40,786 nt of DNA from an uncultured Bacteroidia bacterium. GTDB lineage: Bacteria > Bacteroidota > Bacteroidia > Bacteroidales > UBA932. A program made the translations under genes and the position numbers. Location: positions 1-40,786 of the forward strand of contig CACZHP010000027.1 in NCBI GenBank assembly GCA_902780935.1. Reading direction: 5' to 3'. Every line of letters starts with the position of its first letter. Position 1 is the stretch's first letter. Below are positions 38,965 through 40,786 of the stretch, piece by piece. The notes under the pieces were generated by a model. That model was given only the letters and a program-made list of their open reading frames with translations. It ran no database searches and was not told the DNA's origin.

Positions 38965-38978
38965 CCCGGAAATCCGGG
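38965..38978 (-). promoter_or_regulatory. Short GC hairpin in the carA leader
   Basis: CCCGGA-TT-TCCGGG on the minus strand, 17 bp upstream of the carA ATG; five or six G:C-rich pairs. It is followed by an A/T mix rather than a T-tract, so it is not a terminator of the usual kind. It may affect translation initiation; no known pyrimidine-sensing element is recognised. Confidence 0.35.
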
Positions 38979-39018
38979 ATAAAAAAACGACCATCTCAAA
39001 TTAAAATGAAATGGCCGG

Positions 39019-39026
39019 CAAAACTA
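39019..39026 (-). promoter_or_regulatory. Bacteroidota-type -7 element for carAB
   Basis: TAGTTTTG on the minus strand matches TAnnTTTG and lies about 70 bp upstream of the carA ATG. No TTTG -33 box at the standard spacing was found, so this is tentative. The rest of the 215-bp gap 38949-39163 shows only G/C tract repeats (ccccgcgccttgggg near 39044) with no recognisable gene. Confidence 0.4.
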
Positions 39027-39113
39027 ACGCGACAAATAAACAACCCCGCGCCTTGGGGCACCTCGATAGATTTTGGGGTTCTTGTCATTCGGGACATGGG
39101 GACGTTCATTTAT

Positions 39114-39146
39114 CTTGGCAAATGTACGCATTTTTGAGTAATTTCG
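39114..39146 (+). promoter_or_regulatory. Probable mnmE promoter
   Basis: CTTG at 39114-39117 and TAATTTCG at 39139-39146 are 21 bp apart; the -7 box has one mismatch to TAnnTTTG. The predicted transcript start near 39150 leaves a leader of about 14 nt before the ATG at 39164. Confidence 0.5.
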
Positions 39147-39163
39147 CACCATAATCTTTTAAT

Positions 39164-40579
39164 ATGGTCAATACCTTTTTTGAAGATACCATCGCCGCGC
39201 CGGCCACTGTCCCAGGAACTGGGGCTTTGACTGTGATCAGGGTAAGCGGACCTGATGCCTTGCGGGTCGCCGGGAATTGCTTGCAGTTATCATCTGGATC
39301 GATTGAGTCTTTACCCGGATATTCAATTCATTACGGTTCTTTTGTAAATGAGGAAGGTGAGCTCGTTGATGAGGTGTTAGTTTCTGTTTTCCGGGCGCCA
39401 CATTCTTATACGGGAGAGGATTCTGTCGAGATATCCTGCCACGCCTCGGCTTTTGTAGCCTCCGAGGTTTTAAGACTCCTTTGTAGGGCTGGCGCAAGGA
39501 TGGCCTCACCAGGTGAGTTTACCCGCCGGGCATTTGTTAACGGAAAGATGGATCTCGCTCAGTCAGAGGCAGTGGCTGACGTTATCTCATCCACTTCTTC
39601 AGCTTCATTGCGTGTGGCGATGAACCAGTTGCGCGGTGGTTATTCTTCTGAGCTTCGTTCGATTCGCTCCTGTCTCGTGGAAATCGCGTCGTTGGTTGAA
39701 CTGGAGTTGGACTTCTCCGAGGAGGATGTCGAGTTCGCTGACAGGACTCGCCTCTCTTCTTTGCTTGACGAGGTCCTTGCGAAGATTGATAACCTGGCTT
39801 CATCTTTTAGGTATGGCAACGCTATCAGAAACGGCGTCCCCGTCGCGATCGTCGGAGCGCCAAACTCAGGGAAGAGCACCCTTTTGAACGCTCTGCTCGG
39901 AGACGATCGGGCGATCGTGTCAGATGTCCCGGGGACGACTCGGGACACCGTCGAAGAGACACTGGTAGTCGATGGAATTTTATTCCGTTTTATCGACACA
40001 GCCGGGCTGCGATCTTCCTCGGATGAGGTCGAGAAAATCGGGATCGAACGGTCATATAAGAAGCTTGCAGAGGCGTCGGTTGTGCTCGCTTTGCTGGATT
40101 GCACTTCTCCTGAGGAAGTGAATGAAGCTTTGATTTCTGACATTGTCTCCAGAATTAATCCTTCGAGCCAGAATTTGATTGTACTGTTTAATAAAGTGGA
40201 TATTATTGCCCCTAACTTAAATGTTACATTATTGAACAATGAAGTTTTTTCTTCTGATTCTTCGGCAGTTAAGTTATACATTTCCGGAAAGACAGGATTT
40301 GGGCTTGATTTGCTAAAAAAAGAGCTTGTCTCGTCGCAAAAAGCTCAAACTTACAATTCTGACCAGACTGTTGTGACTAATCTGCGGCATTATGAGGCGC
40401 TTCGGAATGCCTCTGACGCACTTGGTCGGGTCCGTTATTCCCTGTCATCCGGCTTGACTTCCGACCTTCTGGCGGAAGACCTCCGTGACGCCATAAACCA
40501 CCTCGGCACCATCACCGGCGAAGTCACCTCCGACGAGATTTTAGGTGAGATTTTCGGCAGGTTTTGCATCGGTAAGTAA
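39164..40579 (+). CDS. mnmE: tRNA modification GTPase MnmE (TrmE)
   Basis: With MnmG, adds the carboxymethylaminomethyl group to U34 of certain tRNAs. The 471-residue protein has the N-terminal tetrahydrofolate-binding domain (EDTIAAPATVPGTGALTVIRVSG), helical domain, and an inserted G domain: P-loop GAPNSGKST (231-239, with N234 as the potassium ligand and K237), G2 GTTRD, G3 DTAG, G4 NKVD. The C-terminus is the conserved FCIGK with C468. Its third codon positions are more often A/T than in most neighbours, notably at 40130-40320. It is monocistronic with a strong terminator downstream. The last 18 bp resemble the trmE 3'-end site used by some integrative elements. Confidence 0.97.
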   Translation: MVNTFFEDTIAAPATVPGTGALTVIRVSGPDALRVAGNCLQLSSGSIESLPGYSIHYGSFVNEEGELVDEVLVSVFRAPHSYTGEDSVEISCHASAFVASEVLRLLCRAGARMASPGEFTRRAFVNGKMDLAQSEAVADVISSTSSASLRVAMNQLRGGYSSELRSIRSCLVEIASLVELELDFSEEDVEFADRTRLSSLLDEVLAKIDNLASSFRYGNAIRNGVPVAIVGAPNSGKSTLLNALLGDDRAIVSDVPGTTRDTVEETLVVDGILFRFIDTAGLRSSSDEVEKIGIERSYKKLAEASVVLALLDCTSPEEVNEALISDIVSRINPSSQNLIVLFNKVDIIAPNLNVTLLNNEVFSSDSSAVKLYISGKTGFGLDLLKKELVSSQKAQTYNSDQTVVTNLRHYEALRNASDALGRVRYSLSSGLTSDLLAEDLRDAINHLGTITGEVTSDEILGEIFGRFCIGK

Positions 40580-40607
40580 ATAGAAAGTAACAACTTCCAC
40601 CAAATCT

Positions 40608-40655
40608 GTACTAAAAAGTACGAATTGTCTAATAATCAACTAAATACATAGACAA
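40608..40655. repeat. Two short inverted repeats downstream of mnmE
   Basis: GTACT-AAAA-AGTAC at 40608-40621, and TTGTCTA at 40625-40631 with TAGACAA at 40649-40655 (17-bp spacer). Both are perfect. They lie between the mnmE stop and its terminator in AT-rich sequence; their role is unknown. Confidence 0.45.
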
Positions 40656-40661
40656 ATATTT

Positions 40662-40693
40662 CCGGATATTCCTTTTTGATATCCGGTTTTTTT
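40662..40693 (+). terminator. Rho-independent terminator of mnmE
   Basis: Perfect 8-bp stem CCGGATAT (40662-40669) and ATATCCGG (40679-40686), 9-nt loop, immediately followed by seven T residues (40687-40693). This is the only canonical intrinsic terminator I see in the window. Confidence 0.88.
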
Positions 40694-40704
40694 CATTATA
40701 TTTG
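40675..40704 (+). promoter_or_regulatory. Promoter for an off-window plus-strand gene (TTTG-N18-TATATTTG)
   Basis: TTTG at 40675-40678, inside the terminator loop, and TATATTTG at 40697-40704 are 18 bp apart and match the Bacteroidota -33 and -7 elements (usual spacing 19-21). The transcript would start near 40709 and run out of the window; no ATG occurs in the remaining bases. Confidence 0.6.
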
Positions 40705-40732
40705 AACCACATTTGAACCACGCGTGGTTCAA
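40701..40732. promoter_or_regulatory. Operator-like palindrome with extra half-site
   Basis: TTGAACCACGCGTGGTTCAA at 40713-40732 is a perfect 20-bp palindrome. One further copy of the half-site, TTTGAACCAC at 40701-40710, lies 11 bp (about one helical turn) upstream in direct orientation. The half-site overlaps the -7 box and transcript start and the palindrome lies directly downstream, the usual position for a repressor operator. Confidence 0.65.
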
Positions 40733-40750
40733 GGTTTGTATAGTTGTACG

Positions 40751-40786
40751 CCAAATTGCACAATTTTACACCATTTTACAGCATTT
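40751..40786. repeat. Tandem degenerate 10-bp repeats at the window edge
   Basis: CCAAATTGCA, CAATTTTACA, CCATTTTACA and the start of a fourth unit GCATTT follow one another in 10-bp steps. ATTTTACA is exact in two units. The array is cut by the end of the window, so its full extent is unknown. Confidence 0.5.

Noticed and set aside
40733-40749. GTTTGTATAGTTGTAC as a second copy of the mnmE end (attachment repeat)
   Set aside because: Only scattered matches to TTTGCATCGGTAAGTA; not better than chance.

Overview
The window looks like chromosomal DNA from a member of the Bacteroidota, most likely the order Bacteroidales. Reasons: several gene starts are preceded by the Bacteroidota promoter -7 element TAnnTTTG (one with a TTTG exactly 19 bp upstream); Shine-Dalgarno sequences are largely absent; and the gene families are typical of the phylum (a BamA/TamL-type outer-membrane lipoprotein, LptD, Rho with a long basic insertion, pyrophosphate-type phosphofructokinase, the rsfS-ftsH-cdsA order). 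Coding DNA is visibly GC-rich at third codon positions and the short intergenic gaps are AT-rich. Genus or family cannot be settled by reading; Rikenellaceae-like or uncultured Bacteroidales lineages would fit.

Layout. 1-3525: the 3' part of an RlmD/RumA-type 23S rRNA uracil methyltransferase, convergent with a TamL/BamA-like barrel lipoprotein. 3554-8844: a plus-strand run of a TrmH/SpoU RNA methyltransferase, a receiver plus PPDK-type ATP-grasp fusion protein, and a GH13 amylase-family enzyme. 8833-10062: PPi-type phosphofructokinase, divergent from ligA. 10148-19352: a tightly packed plus-strand run ligA - yihY - rel - Ig-like lipoprotein - outer-membrane protein - ispG. 19345-23229: minus-strand rsfS - ftsH - cdsA - psd. 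23256-24011: biotin ligase. 24008-27528: minus-strand dnaA - pepD - rpe. 27738-28907 and 28946-31684: a divergent envelope pair, a cell-wall amidase and lptD. 31685-34639: rho with its own promoter, then a GT92 glycosyltransferase. 34636-38948: minus-strand carA-carB. 39164-40579: mnmE. 40580-40786: a terminator, then an outward-facing promoter with an operator-like palindrome whose gene lies beyond the window.

Together this is mostly housekeeping: translation and rRNA/tRNA modification (rlmD, trmH-like, rsfS, mnmE), replication (dnaA, ligA), transcription termination (rho), stringent response (rel), envelope biogenesis (TamL, LptD, amidase, FtsH, CdsA, Psd), isoprenoids (ispG), central carbon (PFP, rpe) and pyrimidine/arginine precursors (carAB). 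I see no rRNA or tRNA gene, CRISPR array or transposase. No gene-free stretch exceeds 300 bp; the largest gaps (27529-27737, 38949-39163, 40580-40786) are described individually.

No complete novel defence-type system is visible. The most unusual items are the regulated promoter and phased repeats at the right edge just past the 3' end of mnmE, the receiver/ATP-grasp fusion beside a GH13 enzyme, an IspG with an intermediate-size insertion, and the consistent interlocking of stop codons at all five convergent gene junctions.
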